A stretch of DNA of 9,464 nucleotides from an uncultured Ruminococcus sp. (GTDB taxonomy: Bacteria > Bacillota > Clostridia > Oscillospirales > Acutalibacteraceae). The notes below the pieces were generated by a model that had not been told where the DNA came from, made no database searches, and was given only the letters and a program-made list of their open reading frames with translations. This document shows positions 1 through 7,213 of the stretch, piece by piece. The stretch covers positions 1 through 9,464 of the forward strand of contig CACYDD010000299.1 of the NCBI GenBank assembly GCA_902773065.1, read 5' to 3'. Each line of letters starts with the position of its first letter. Within the stretch, counting starts at the first letter, position 1. The position numbers and the translations under genes were made by a program.

Positions 1-1
1 C

Positions 2-1375
2 GCTCTGGGAACAGTGGCGGATATTGTGCCGCTGTGCGGAGAAAATCGTGATATTGTCAAGTCGGGAATTTTTAATCTTGAAAATACAGAAAGACTCGGT
101 CTGTCAAATCTAATAGAAAAAGCAGGGATCTCCTCTGTGAATGCAGGTTCGATCGGCTTTAAAATTGCACCGAGAATCAATGCGGCAGGCAGACTCGGAA
201 CGCCATATGATGCGGTCAATCTGTTTTTAACAGAAGATGAAGATATCGCCGAAGAAAAATCCAGTGTGCTGTGTTCGTTGAATTCCGAAAGACAAGCAAT
301 AGAAGCAAAGATATTTGAAGAAATTACAGAAATGTTAAAAAATAATACCGAGCTTGCCAACGACCGAGTGATCGTGGTATCTTCCAAAGGCTGGAACGCC
401 GGAGTGATCGGTATTGTTTCCTCTAAAATTACCGAAAAATACGGTAAGCCGTCGATTATAATTTCGGAGGACGGAGATGTCTGCAAGGCTTCTGGAAGAA
501 GTGTATCGGGATTTTCACTTGTGGATGCTGTCTTTTCCTGTGCAGACCATTTGGAAAAATATGGCGGTCACCCAATGGCTGTCGGTTTCAGTATTAAAAA
601 AGAAAATATCGATGGTTTCAGAAAGGCAATCAATGATTATGCAAATGAGAATGATCATATGCCACTTGCCTCTATCAAACTTGACTGCAACCTTAATCCC
701 GATACGATCGTGATCGATATGGTCAATCAGCTGAAAAATTTTGAACCGTTCGGCTGCGGAAATCCTAAACCTGTATTCGGTCTTGTAAGAATGAATCTTG
801 ATAAAATCTATCCTGTCGGCGGAGGAAAGCATCTGAAATTATCTGTTTCAAGAGGGCAGTCAAGACTAAGTCTGATGAAATTTTCCACAACGCCCGAGGA
901 ATTTCCGTATCTGGAAGGAGATACCCTTGATTTTGCTGTCAATCTCGATTTGAATGTCTACCAGGGAAGAGAAAGCATTTCATTTAATATCAAAGATATC
1001 AAGCTTACTGAATTTAATACAGAAGCGGCTATGTGCGAATTACAGGATTATGAGCTTTATAAACAGGGCATATTTAAAAAAGAATTACATAACAAATATC
1101 CGAGCCGTGATGAATTTGCTGCTCTTTACATATATCTCAAAAAGAATCCTAAATCGGTATATACGATCGATTCACTTTGTTACAGAATCAGAAACTCCGG
1201 TGTCAGTGTATTTAAAACAATGATCATACTGGATATTATGAAGGAGCTTTATCTCATCGATTATATAAGAGAAGCTGATTTTCTTTATATAAAAATTCGT
1301 GATGTTGTCGGAAAGGTGGATCTGAGAGCGTCACAGATTTACAGAAAGTTAGAGGAGGATATAAAAAATGCCTGA
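2..1375 (+). CDS. recJ: RecJ single-stranded-DNA 5'-3' exonuclease, C-terminal part (5' end outside window)
   Basis: RecJ degrades single-stranded DNA 5' to 3' in recombination and mismatch/base-excision repair. The frame is already open at the window edge (ALGTVADIVPL begins at base 2), so the GTG at 14 is an internal Val codon and not a start. The N-terminal DHH catalytic domain lies upstream; about 457 residues are visible. Numbered from the Val codon at base 14, I see the linker motif APRINAAGRLG (52-62), the DHHA1 domain with GWNAGVIGIVSSKI (126-139), SGRSVSGFSL (160-169) and GGHPMAVGFSI (184-194), and then the RecJ OB-fold signature NFEPFGCGNPKPVFG (242-256). The last ~115 residues (PSRDEFAALYIYLKK onward) resemble the extra C-terminal, probably winged-helix, region seen in Firmicutes RecJ. 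The stop codon lies inside the start of rel (8-base overlap), so the two are very likely co-translated. The family call is secure; the length of the missing part is unknown. Confidence 0.95.
   Translation, partial: ALGTVADIVPLCGENRDIVKSGIFNLENTERLGLSNLIEKAGISSVNAGSIGFKIAPRINAAGRLGTPYDAVNLFLTEDEDIAEEKSSVLCSLNSERQAIEAKIFEEITEMLKNNTELANDRVIVVSSKGWNAGVIGIVSSKITEKYGKPSIIISEDGDVCKASGRSVSGFSLVDAVFSCADHLEKYGGHPMAVGFSIKKENIDGFRKAINDYANENDHMPLASIKLDCNLNPDTIVIDMVNQLKNFEPFGCGNPKPVFGLVRMNLDKIYPVGGGKHLKLSVSRGQSRLSLMKFSTTPEEFPYLEGDTLDFAVNLDLNVYQGRESISFNIKDIKLTEFNTEAAMCELQDYELYKQGIFKKELHNKYPSRDEFAALYIYLKKNPKSVYTIDSLCYRIRNSGVSVFKTMIILDIMKELYLIDYIREADFLYIKIRDVVGKVDLRASQIYRKLEEDIKNA
1353..1370 (+). promoter_or_regulatory. 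Strong Shine-Dalgarno and start codon of rel inside the recJ 3' end
   Basis: A perfect AGGAGG (1353-1358) sits 9 bases before the ATG at 1368, within the last recJ codons. This fixes the rel start and implies that rel is translated by ribosomes loading on the recJ message or reinitiating after its stop at 1373-1375. Confidence 0.85.
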
Positions 1376-3548
1376 TAAACCGAAATATTATCAAGATTAT
1401 AACGAGTTAGTCGAGCTGATGAAAAACAGTGACCATAACTATAATTATGAGCTAATCGACAAAGCCTATCAGTTGGCAGAGAAAATGCACGGTGATCAGC
1501 GCAGGGCATCGGGTATTCCTTATATTCTTCATCCGACAACTGTTGCCTGTATTCTTGTAGAACTTGGTATGGATTCTGAATCCATCGCAGCAGCACTGCT
1601 CCATGATGTAGTGGAAGATACGCCTGTAACACTTCAGGAAGTCACCAAAATGTTCGGCTCGGAAATCGCCAACCTGATCGATGGTGTCACTAAACTCGGC
1701 AAAATACCGTATTCTTCAAGAGAAGAACAGCAGGCGGAAAATATCCGCAAAATGCTGATTGCTATGTCGAACGATATTCGTGTTATTATTATCAAGCTTG
1801 CCGACAGACTTCACAATATGCGTACCATTGAATGTATGAAGGAACAGCACAGACGTGATAAAGCACTTGAAGTAATGGAAGTGTATGCACCAATCGCTCA
1901 CAGACTCGGTATCAGAGCAATCAAAGAAGAGCTTGAAGACCTTTCCATACGTTATCTTGACCCTGTCGGTTATGCCGAAATAGAAAAACAGCTTGAACTG
2001 AAAAGCAAGGACAGACTGAACTTTGTATCAGAAATCAAGCAGCAGCTTTATGACAGATTAAAAGATGAAATATCCAACGTCTATATCGAAGGTCGCGTAA
2101 AAAGTATCCACGGCATTTATAAAAAGACTTTTATGAAAGGCCGCACAATGGATCAGATCTATGATATATTTGCTGTTCGTGTGATCGTTGACAGCGTTGC
2201 GGATTGTTATAATGTTCTCGGTGTGGTACATGACCTGTTCAAGCCTTTGCCGAACAGATTCAAAGATTATATCTCAACTCCGAAACCGAATATGTATCAG
2301 TCGCTCCATACAACGGTGATCGGCAAAGAGGGTATTCCTTTTGAAATACAAATCAGAACGTGGGAAATGCACTATACGGCTGAGTATGGTATTGCGGCTC
2401 ACTGGAAATATAAAGAAGGCATCACAAAGAAAAACTCGCTTGATGAACGACTTGCATGGATCAGAAAAATGCTTGAAAATCAAAGCGACAATGATTCGAC
2501 CGATATTGTGCGGACAATCAAAACCGATCTTGTTCCTGAGGAAGTATTTGTCTTTACACCTAAGGGCGATGTACTGAGTCTGCCGACAGGGGCAACTGTC
2601 ATTGATGTTGCCTATGCAATACACAGCGAAGTCGGCAACAGAATGATCGGTGCAAAGGTTGATAAGCGTATTGTGCCGATCGATTATAAAGTGACAACAG
2701 GCGAAATTGTGGAAATTATGACCACAAAGGAAAGCGGTGGTCCAAAACGTGACTGGCTGAATATTGTCAGAACCAGTGAAGCAAGAAGCAAGATCAGATT
2801 GTGGTTCAAGCGAGAAAAACGAGATGAAAACATACAGGAAGGCAAGGCACAGCTTGAAAATGAATTCAAGCGTTTGAATATCAGTGTACCCGAAAAGGAA
2901 CTGCCAGAATTCCTTGCCGATGTGATGCACCGACAGAACTGTAATACGATCGATGATTTTTATGCATCGATTGGTTATGGTGGCATACAGCTATGGAGGA
3001 TTCTTCCGAGAATCAAGGAAGAATATTTTAAGAAATATACGGCAGCTGAGCCTGTACCGGTGGTTGTGAAAGAACCTGTACCAAAGAAGAAGGTCAGCAG
3101 CGGTGTCAATATAGAAGGACTTGACGACTGTCTTGTCAAATATTCAAGGTGTTGTAATCCGCTCCCCGGAGATGAGATCATTGGCTTTATCACAAGAGGG
3201 TACGGCGTTTCCGTGCATAAGCGTTCATGTTCCAATGTTCCGAAAGATATCGAACATTCTCCTGAGCCTGAAAGATGGGTGAAAGCGGAATGGGCAAATA
3301 CGATCGTCAACGAAACCTTTAAAGCGAATTTGCAGATATCCGCAACGGACAGAACAGGGTTGCTTGCCGATATTACCAATCAGCTTTCGGCAATGCACAT
3401 CTTTATACACAATCTTAATTCAAGAGAAACGAAAAACGGTGTTGCGATTATCGAAGTCAGTGTTACTGTTAACGGTATCAATCACTTAAAAATGGTAATC
3501 AGCAGGCTCAGCGGTATCAGCGGAATTGTATCAATAGGAAGAAATTAA
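1368..3548 (+). CDS. rel: Bifunctional (p)ppGpp synthetase/hydrolase (RelA/SpoT homologue)
   Basis: Long RSH enzyme (726 aa, normal full length) that makes (p)ppGpp from ATP and GTP/GDP during starvation and hydrolyses it otherwise; cytosolic, with the regulatory half contacting the ribosome. Domains in order: HD hydrolase (about 30-190) with all expected metal ligands, H55, H79-D80 and D146 (ADRLHN); synthetase (about 240-350) with D266, Y310 in YQSLHTTV and E326 in FEIQIRT. The charged loop reads RFKD (297-300), the RxKD form typical of bifunctional enzymes and not the ExDD form of synthetase-only RelA. Then come TGS (about 391-451, VFVFTPKGDV), a helical region, the cysteine/zinc-finger-like domain (C588, C595-C596, H617, C621) and a C-terminal ACT domain (about 651-726, DRTGLLADIT). 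Both catalytic sites look intact. It overlaps recJ by 8 bases and is followed 17 bases later by dtd, a conserved pairing in Firmicutes. Confidence 0.97.
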   Translation: MPDKPKYYQDYNELVELMKNSDHNYNYELIDKAYQLAEKMHGDQRRASGIPYILHPTTVACILVELGMDSESIAAALLHDVVEDTPVTLQEVTKMFGSEIANLIDGVTKLGKIPYSSREEQQAENIRKMLIAMSNDIRVIIIKLADRLHNMRTIECMKEQHRRDKALEVMEVYAPIAHRLGIRAIKEELEDLSIRYLDPVGYAEIEKQLELKSKDRLNFVSEIKQQLYDRLKDEISNVYIEGRVKSIHGIYKKTFMKGRTMDQIYDIFAVRVIVDSVADCYNVLGVVHDLFKPLPNRFKDYISTPKPNMYQSLHTTVIGKEGIPFEIQIRTWEMHYTAEYGIAAHWKYKEGITKKNSLDERLAWIRKMLENQSDNDSTDIVRTIKTDLVPEEVFVFTPKGDVLSLPTGATVIDVAYAIHSEVGNRMIGAKVDKRIVPIDYKVTTGEIVEIMTTKESGGPKRDWLNIVRTSEARSKIRLWFKREKRDENIQEGKAQLENEFKRLNISVPEKELPEFLADVMHRQNCNTIDDFYASIGYGGIQLWRILPRIKEEYFKKYTAAEPVPVVVKEPVPKKKVSSGVNIEGLDDCLVKYSRCCNPLPGDEIIGFITRGYGVSVHKRSCSNVPKDIEHSPEPERWVKAEWANTIVNETFKANLQISATDRTGLLADITNQLSAMHIFIHNLNSRETKNGVAIIEVSVTVNGINHLKMVISRLSGISGIVSIGRN

Positions 3549-3565
3549 CATAGAGGAATGATAAT

Positions 3566-4018
3566 ATGAAAGCGGTTATACAACGTGTTTCACAGTGCAG
3601 TGTGGTTGTGGATAATCGGACAGTCGGAGAGATCGGAAACGGTTTTTTGATTCTTTTAGGGGTAGAAAACGGAGATACACCAAAAGAGGCGGAAAAACTG
3701 AGTGCAAAAATTGCAGGACTTCGGATTTTTACAGATGACAACGATAAAATGAATTTATCTTTGACGGACATTGGCGGAGAGGTGCTTGTGGTTTCCAATT
3801 TTACCCTTTGTGCCAACTGTGCCAAGGGACGGCGGCCGAATTTTATTGGTGCGGCTCGTCCCGAAACCGCTCAACCGCTTTATGAATATTTTTGTGAATG
3901 TATGGAAAACAATGGTATCAAAAAAGTTGAAAGGGGAATTTTCGGGGCAGATATGAAGGTATCTCTGCTGAATGACGGTCCGGTAACGATCATTATTGAT
4001 ACAAAGGACCTGGCATAG
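3566..4018 (+). CDS. dtd: D-aminoacyl-tRNA deacylase (D-Tyr-tRNA deacylase, DTD family)
   Basis: DTD hydrolyses the ester bond of D-amino acids (and Gly) mischarged on tRNA, keeping D-residues out of translation; it works as a cytosolic homodimer. The length of 150 aa is typical. Visible hallmarks are the N-terminal MKAVIQRVSQCSVVV (1-15), the GxGFLILLGV strand (24-33) and the Gly-cisPro catalytic loop LNDGPVT (135-141). The other conserved active-site motif, usually SQFTL, reads SNFTL here (77-81) and is followed by a Cys-rich variant, CANCAKGRRPNF (82-93), where most relatives have a Tyr/Ala-Asp context. GAGGA at 3553-3557, 8 bases upstream, supports the ATG at 3566. The gene lies 17 bases after rel and 15 bases before the MBL-fold gene, inside the same operon. 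The family assignment is firm; the Gln-to-Asn change is the only oddity. Confidence 0.96.
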   Translation: MKAVIQRVSQCSVVVDNRTVGEIGNGFLILLGVENGDTPKEAEKLSAKIAGLRIFTDDNDKMNLSLTDIGGEVLVVSNFTLCANCAKGRRPNFIGAARPETAQPLYEYFCECMENNGIKKVERGIFGADMKVSLLNDGPVTIIIDTKDLA

Positions 4019-4033
4019 TCTGGAGGAAATAGA

Positions 4034-4684
4034 ATGGTAAAAATTGAATGTTATCCACTCGGAGAATTACAGGCAAACTGCTATTTTGTTTATGATGAAC
4101 AGAATGATATCTCACTGCTTGTTGACCCCGGGGCAGAATCGGAAATTCTTGAAAACAGAATTGATGAATTCGGAAGTAAAAAATTGAAATATATACTTTT
4201 AACACACGGTCATTTCGATCATATCGGTAATGCAGCACACTTAAAGAAAAAATATCCTGATGCAAAAATTGTAATAGGTGAGGGCGACAGTGAATTCACA
4301 ACCAACGACAGCCTTAATCTTTCGGTATTTTTCGGAGGTACGACTGACCATTTCAGTGCTGATATACTTGTAAATGACAAATCTGAACTTGAATTCGGAG
4401 AAAACAAGATTTATGTTGTGGAAACGCCCGGCCATACCCGTGGCGGCGTATGCTACAGAATAGACGATAATTTGTTTACAGGCGATACTATCATGAGCCG
4501 GACAACAGGCAGAATGGATTTTCCGACAGGAAACAGCAGGGAAATGTATGATTCCGTGCAGAAAATTGCAACGATCAAAGAGAACCTTAATTTATTCTGT
4601 GGTCATGGAGCAAGTACAACACTTGATTATGAGAAAACACACAATATCGCAATGGGGAATATCAGATATGACGATTTATATTGA
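4034..4684 (+). CDS. Metallo-beta-lactamase-fold hydrolase, glyoxalase-II-like (YcbL/GloB-like)
   Basis: Soluble 216-aa MBL-fold protein. The metal-binding set is complete: THGHFDH (57-63; H58, H60, D62, H63), H134 in TPGHT, D151 in TGDT and H191 in CGHG, so two metal ions can be bound. The stretch SRTTGRMDFP (155-164) after the Asp ligand is typical of short glyoxalase-II-like proteins (YcbL type), which hydrolyse S-acyl-glutathione or other thioesters. The long C-terminal substrate domain of classical GloB is absent, so the real substrate is unknown; a glutathione thioester is doubtful because most clostridia lack glutathione (inference). The RBS GGAGG (4022-4026) lies 7 bases before the ATG. 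The 3' end overlaps the next gene by 17 bases. Genes of this type commonly follow dtd in clostridial genomes, which suggests a shared housekeeping role. Confidence 0.92.
   Translation: MVKIECYPLGELQANCYFVYDEQNDISLLVDPGAESEILENRIDEFGSKKLKYILLTHGHFDHIGNAAHLKKKYPDAKIVIGEGDSEFTTNDSLNLSVFFGGTTDHFSADILVNDKSELEFGENKIYVVETPGHTRGGVCYRIDDNLFTGDTIMSRTTGRMDFPTGNSREMYDSVQKIATIKENLNLFCGHGASTTLDYEKTHNIAMGNIRYDDLY
4654..4670 (+). promoter_or_regulatory. RBS fixing the hemZ start inside the preceding gene
   Basis: GGGGA at 4654-4658 lies 9 bases before the ATG at 4668. The reading frame extends upstream to an ATG at 4548, but those extra 40 residues (arginine/serine-rich, unlike the family) overlap the MBL gene and have no family resemblance. 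The protein starting MTIYIDDHPFHYE from 4668 is therefore preferred. Confidence 0.7.
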
Positions 4685-6149
4685 TGATCATCCTTTTCAT
4701 TATGAAATGGAAAATCTGGTCAGACTGTTCTTTCCGAACGAAAAACTGATTACTGTATCGGAAATACCTGATCAGCCTGAAACGCCTTACATTCTTACAT
4801 CCATGAAAATAAATCAGCAGACTGCAACGGCATATATTTCTGCGGATGTACATATAGGAGAATTCCAACGTTTTTCAGATACTGAACTGGATATTGGTAC
4901 AGAGGATTTTGAGAAAACCGCTGAAAGAGCCATGGCAGTGTGTTTATACAGATTGCTTTGCCAGTATAGCGGTAAGGAACAGCCGTGGGGGATTCTGACA
5001 GGTGTGCGTCCCATCAAGCTGTTCAGAAGGCTTGCGAAAAAAAAAGGAGAAGAGTATGCGAAAAATTATTTTCAGAATGAACTTCTTGTTTCCAAGGAAA
5101 AAACAGAACTTAGTGCACTGACAGAACAATACGAATGCAAAATTCTATCACTTAGTCAGCCAATGTCATTCAGTCTGTATGTTTCAATACCATTCTGCCC
5201 GACACGCTGCTCCTATTGTTCCTTTGTATCTCAGACAGTTCAAAAAACAAAAAAGCTGGTACAGCCGTATTTTGAGCTTTTATGCAAGGAGCTTGAATAT
5301 ACGGCAGCAATAGCAAAAGAAAAAGGTCTGAAACTGGAAAGTGTTTATGTCGGCGGCGGCACACCTACTACCCTGAGTGCAGAACAGCTCTCCGCTCTTA
5401 TCAAAACAATTCAAAGCATTTTTGATATGTCTTCATGCAGGGAATTTACGATTGAGGCAGGTCGCCCCGATACGATCAATGCAGAAAAGCTATATGCAAT
5501 TTATAATGGTGGGATTGACAGAATCAGTATAAACCCTCAGACGCTCAATGACAATGTACTTGAAGTAATTGGCAGGAAACATACTGCACAGCAAACATTA
5601 GATGCCTACCGGCTTGCGGAGCAAATCGGTTTTAAGCATATTAATATGGATATCATTGCGGGTTTACCGACAGAAAAAACGGAAAGCTTTATCAATACAG
5701 TTGACAGGTTATGTGAACTTGACCCTGCAAGTATTACAGTACATACCCTCGCATTGAAACGTTCTTCAAGATTAACACTTAATGGTAAGGGAGTCAATAC
5801 GGATCATGGCTCATTTGCTGCCGAAATGCTTGCTTATTGCGAAGAAAAGCTGACACAATACGGTTATCATCCGTACTATCTCTACCGGCAAACACGAATG
5901 GAAGGCAACCTTGAAAACGTGGGCTGGTCAAAGAAAGGATTTGACGGGATTTATAATGTTTTTGTGATGGATGAAACACATACGATCCTCGGATGCGGTG
6001 CAGGAGCGGTGACAAAGCTGAAAGTACCCGGAAGTGAAGAACTTACAAGAATATTTAACTACAAATATCCATACGAATATATTAACGGCTTTGAAGAAAT
6101 GCTGAAAAGAAAAGAGCAGGTGAGGATATTCTATGATGAACTTTCTTAA
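4668..6149 (+). CDS. hemZ: HemZ-family radical SAM protein (annotated coproporphyrinogen dehydrogenase HemZ)
   Basis: A 493-aa radical SAM protein of the HemN/HemW/HemZ superfamily. The [4Fe-4S]-binding motif CPTRCSYC (C177, C181, C184; CX3CX2C) is followed by GGGTPTT (229-235, SAM binding), EAGRPDT (263-269), NPQTLND (289-295), IGRKHT (301-306), NMDIIAGLP (326-334), VHTLALKRSSRL (358-369) and YYLYRQTRMEGNLENVGW (403-420). The GRPD, HTLALKR and YLYRQ-ENVG blocks, plus the ~170-residue N-terminal region ahead of the radical SAM core, are features of HemZ rather than HemW. HemZ is annotated as oxygen-independent coproporphyrinogen III oxidase, but the position of the fourth Cys of true HemN (CxC) is Phe186 here, so the reaction is not settled. 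It overlaps the MBL gene and the kinase gene by 17 bases each, implying coupled translation. An oxygen-sensitive enzyme fits an anaerobic host. Confidence 0.9.
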   Translation: MTIYIDDHPFHYEMENLVRLFFPNEKLITVSEIPDQPETPYILTSMKINQQTATAYISADVHIGEFQRFSDTELDIGTEDFEKTAERAMAVCLYRLLCQYSGKEQPWGILTGVRPIKLFRRLAKKKGEEYAKNYFQNELLVSKEKTELSALTEQYECKILSLSQPMSFSLYVSIPFCPTRCSYCSFVSQTVQKTKKLVQPYFELLCKELEYTAAIAKEKGLKLESVYVGGGTPTTLSAEQLSALIKTIQSIFDMSSCREFTIEAGRPDTINAEKLYAIYNGGIDRISINPQTLNDNVLEVIGRKHTAQQTLDAYRLAEQIGFKHINMDIIAGLPTEKTESFINTVDRLCELDPASITVHTLALKRSSRLTLNGKGVNTDHGSFAAEMLAYCEEKLTQYGYHPYYLYRQTRMEGNLENVGWSKKGFDGIYNVFVMDETHTILGCGAGAVTKLKVPGSEELTRIFNYKYPYEYINGFEEMLKRKEQVRIFYDELS

Positions 6150-7095
6150 TACATACAGAAGGTATGCTTGTGACATCAACAGAATCAACGAGGAAGCGGA
6201 AAACAGCCCTGAGGATTTTATTGCTATGACCGAAAAGGTTTTCAGACATGATTTAAAATGGATCGTAGAACAGATATTAAACGGCGGCAGTAAGCGTCAT
6301 GTCATTCTTTTGTCAGGACCGTCAAGCAGCGGCAAAACAACCTGTTCCCAAAAGCTCTCCGATGAGTTCAGAAATCACGATACAGATGTACAGCTGATTT
6401 CAATGGATGATTTTTATCTTGGTGCGGATAAAGTCAAACGACTTTCCAACGGCAAGCCTGATTTTGAATCTGTTGAGGCACTTGACATTCCGCTGATTAA
6501 AAAATCTATCCATCAGCTTTCCACAACAGGTGAGTGTATTGTACCGAAATATGATTTTTCAAAAAGCAGGCGTTCAGATATTACCAAAGAAATCAAGCTT
6601 GGCAGTAACTCTGTCATCATTATGGAGGGAATCCATGCACTCAACCCGATTTTCAGTGAAGGAATGTCCAAAGAAAAAGTTATGAAAATCTATGTAGGAG
6701 TCAAGCAGGGGATCAAGGATAACGAAGATTATATTCTCACAAACAGAGAAATCCGTTTTATCCGTCGTATGGTAAGAGATTATCATTTCCGCAAGGTTGA
6801 CCCCGAGTATATGATTTCAATGTGGCCGAGTGTTGTGGATGGTGAAAAAAAATATATCCGTCCTTATCGGTATACAAGCGATTTTACAATCAATTCCATA
6901 CACATATATGAGCCGTGTGTGATGAAAAATACAGCACTTGAACTTCTTGATCAGATCGGAAAGCATCACCCTGATTATGAATTTGTGAATCATCTTATCG
7001 ATTCACTTAATCAATTCAAAGCAATATGCCCCGAATATGTGCCTGAAAATTCATTAATTCGTGAATTTATTGGCGGAGGATGCTACAGTTATTGA
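6133..7095 (+). CDS. P-loop nucleoside kinase, uridine kinase/phosphoribulokinase family
   Basis: A 320-aa cytosolic P-loop kinase that probably phosphorylates a nucleoside such as uridine or cytidine with ATP/GTP in nucleotide salvage. Visible features are Walker A GPSSSGKTT (62-70), the substrate/Mg site SMDDFYLG (90-97), the DFESVEALD block (110-118), VIIMEGIHALNP (161-172; the usual EGIHALN of Udk-like proteins), the Arg-rich lid region REIRFIRRMVRDY (205-217) and a C-terminal SLIREFIGGG (307-316). These lid and C-terminal blocks match the long clostridial 'nucleoside kinase' proteins, but the usual N-terminal TGS/ThrRS-like half of those ~550-aa proteins is absent. Only a helical ~54-residue lead-in precedes the P-loop strand. 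Two tandem ATGs (6133, 6136) follow the RBS AGGTGAGG (6118-6125), and either could be used. The gene overlaps hemZ by 17 (or 14) bases. It is probably the last gene of the operon. The substrate is inferred from the family only. Confidence 0.88.
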   Translation: MMNFLNTYRRYACDINRINEEAENSPEDFIAMTEKVFRHDLKWIVEQILNGGSKRHVILLSGPSSSGKTTCSQKLSDEFRNHDTDVQLISMDDFYLGADKVKRLSNGKPDFESVEALDIPLIKKSIHQLSTTGECIVPKYDFSKSRRSDITKEIKLGSNSVIIMEGIHALNPIFSEGMSKEKVMKIYVGVKQGIKDNEDYILTNREIRFIRRMVRDYHFRKVDPEYMISMWPSVVDGEKKYIRPYRYTSDFTINSIHIYEPCVMKNTALELLDQIGKHHPDYEFVNHLIDSLNQFKAICPEYVPENSLIREFIGGGCYSY

Positions 7096-7117
7096 GCAAT
7101 TTGAGCTAATATTGTCC

Positions 7118-7141
7118 TTTGAGCCTAAAAAATGGCTTAAA
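7118..7141 (+). terminator. Weak hairpin after the kinase gene (possible inefficient terminator)
   Basis: TTTGAGCC (7118-7125) can pair with GGCTTAAA (7134-7141) around an 8-base loop, giving an 8-bp stem with one G-U pair. Only three base pairs at the top are G-C, and no T-run follows, so this is not a classical Rho-independent terminator. It is the only candidate between the kinase and the next promoter. Confidence 0.25.
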
Positions 7142-7145
7142 ATCC

Positions 7146-7174
7146 TTGAAGAATGGATGTAAAGGTGCTATAAT
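7146..7174 (+). promoter_or_regulatory. Sigma-A-type promoter of the zinc-ribbon/flippase unit
   Basis: The -35 box TTGAAG (7146-7151) and the perfect -10 box TATAAT (7169-7174) are separated by exactly 17 bases. A TG at 7166-7167 just before the -10 gives an extended -10 element (TGCTATAAT). Transcription should start near 7181, leaving a ~33-base leader before the ATG at 7214. This is the only convincing promoter I found in the window. Confidence 0.8.
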
Positions 7175-7213
7175 TGATTCAATACAATCTTTGTTGGAAA
7201 AGGAGATTTAATT

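Larger units (their letters stand above)
7096..7213. other. Intergenic region separating two transcription units
   Basis: This is the longest non-coding gap in the window (118 bases). It holds three TTGAGC hexamers (7092-7097 overlapping the kinase stop, 7101-7106, 7119-7124), a weak A/T-rich hairpin (7118-7141), a near-consensus promoter (7146-7174) and the RBS AAGGAG (7200-7205) of the zinc-ribbon gene. I see no RNA gene or small ORF in it. Confidence 0.7.

Noticed and set aside
14..16. GTG at 14 as the start of a short recJ-like gene
   Set aside because: The frame is open to the window edge and residues ALGT before it match the conserved RecJ ALGTVAD motif, so it is an internal codon.
2274..2930. 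A 218-codon open frame on the minus strand inside rel
   Set aside because: It is antisense to the highly conserved Rel synthetase and TGS domains, has no convincing RBS, and its Cys/Phe/His-rich composition is typical of a shadow frame.
4548..4667. A 40-codon N-terminal extension of the HemZ-like frame starting at ATG 4548
   Set aside because: It lies wholly inside the MBL-fold gene, reads as Arg/Ser-rich non-family sequence, and a good RBS precedes the ATG at 4668.
7101..7131. A second promoter using TTGAGC (7101-7106) as -35 and TAAAAA as -10
   Set aside because: The spacer is 19 bases and the -10 is poor; the promoter at 7146-7174 is far better.
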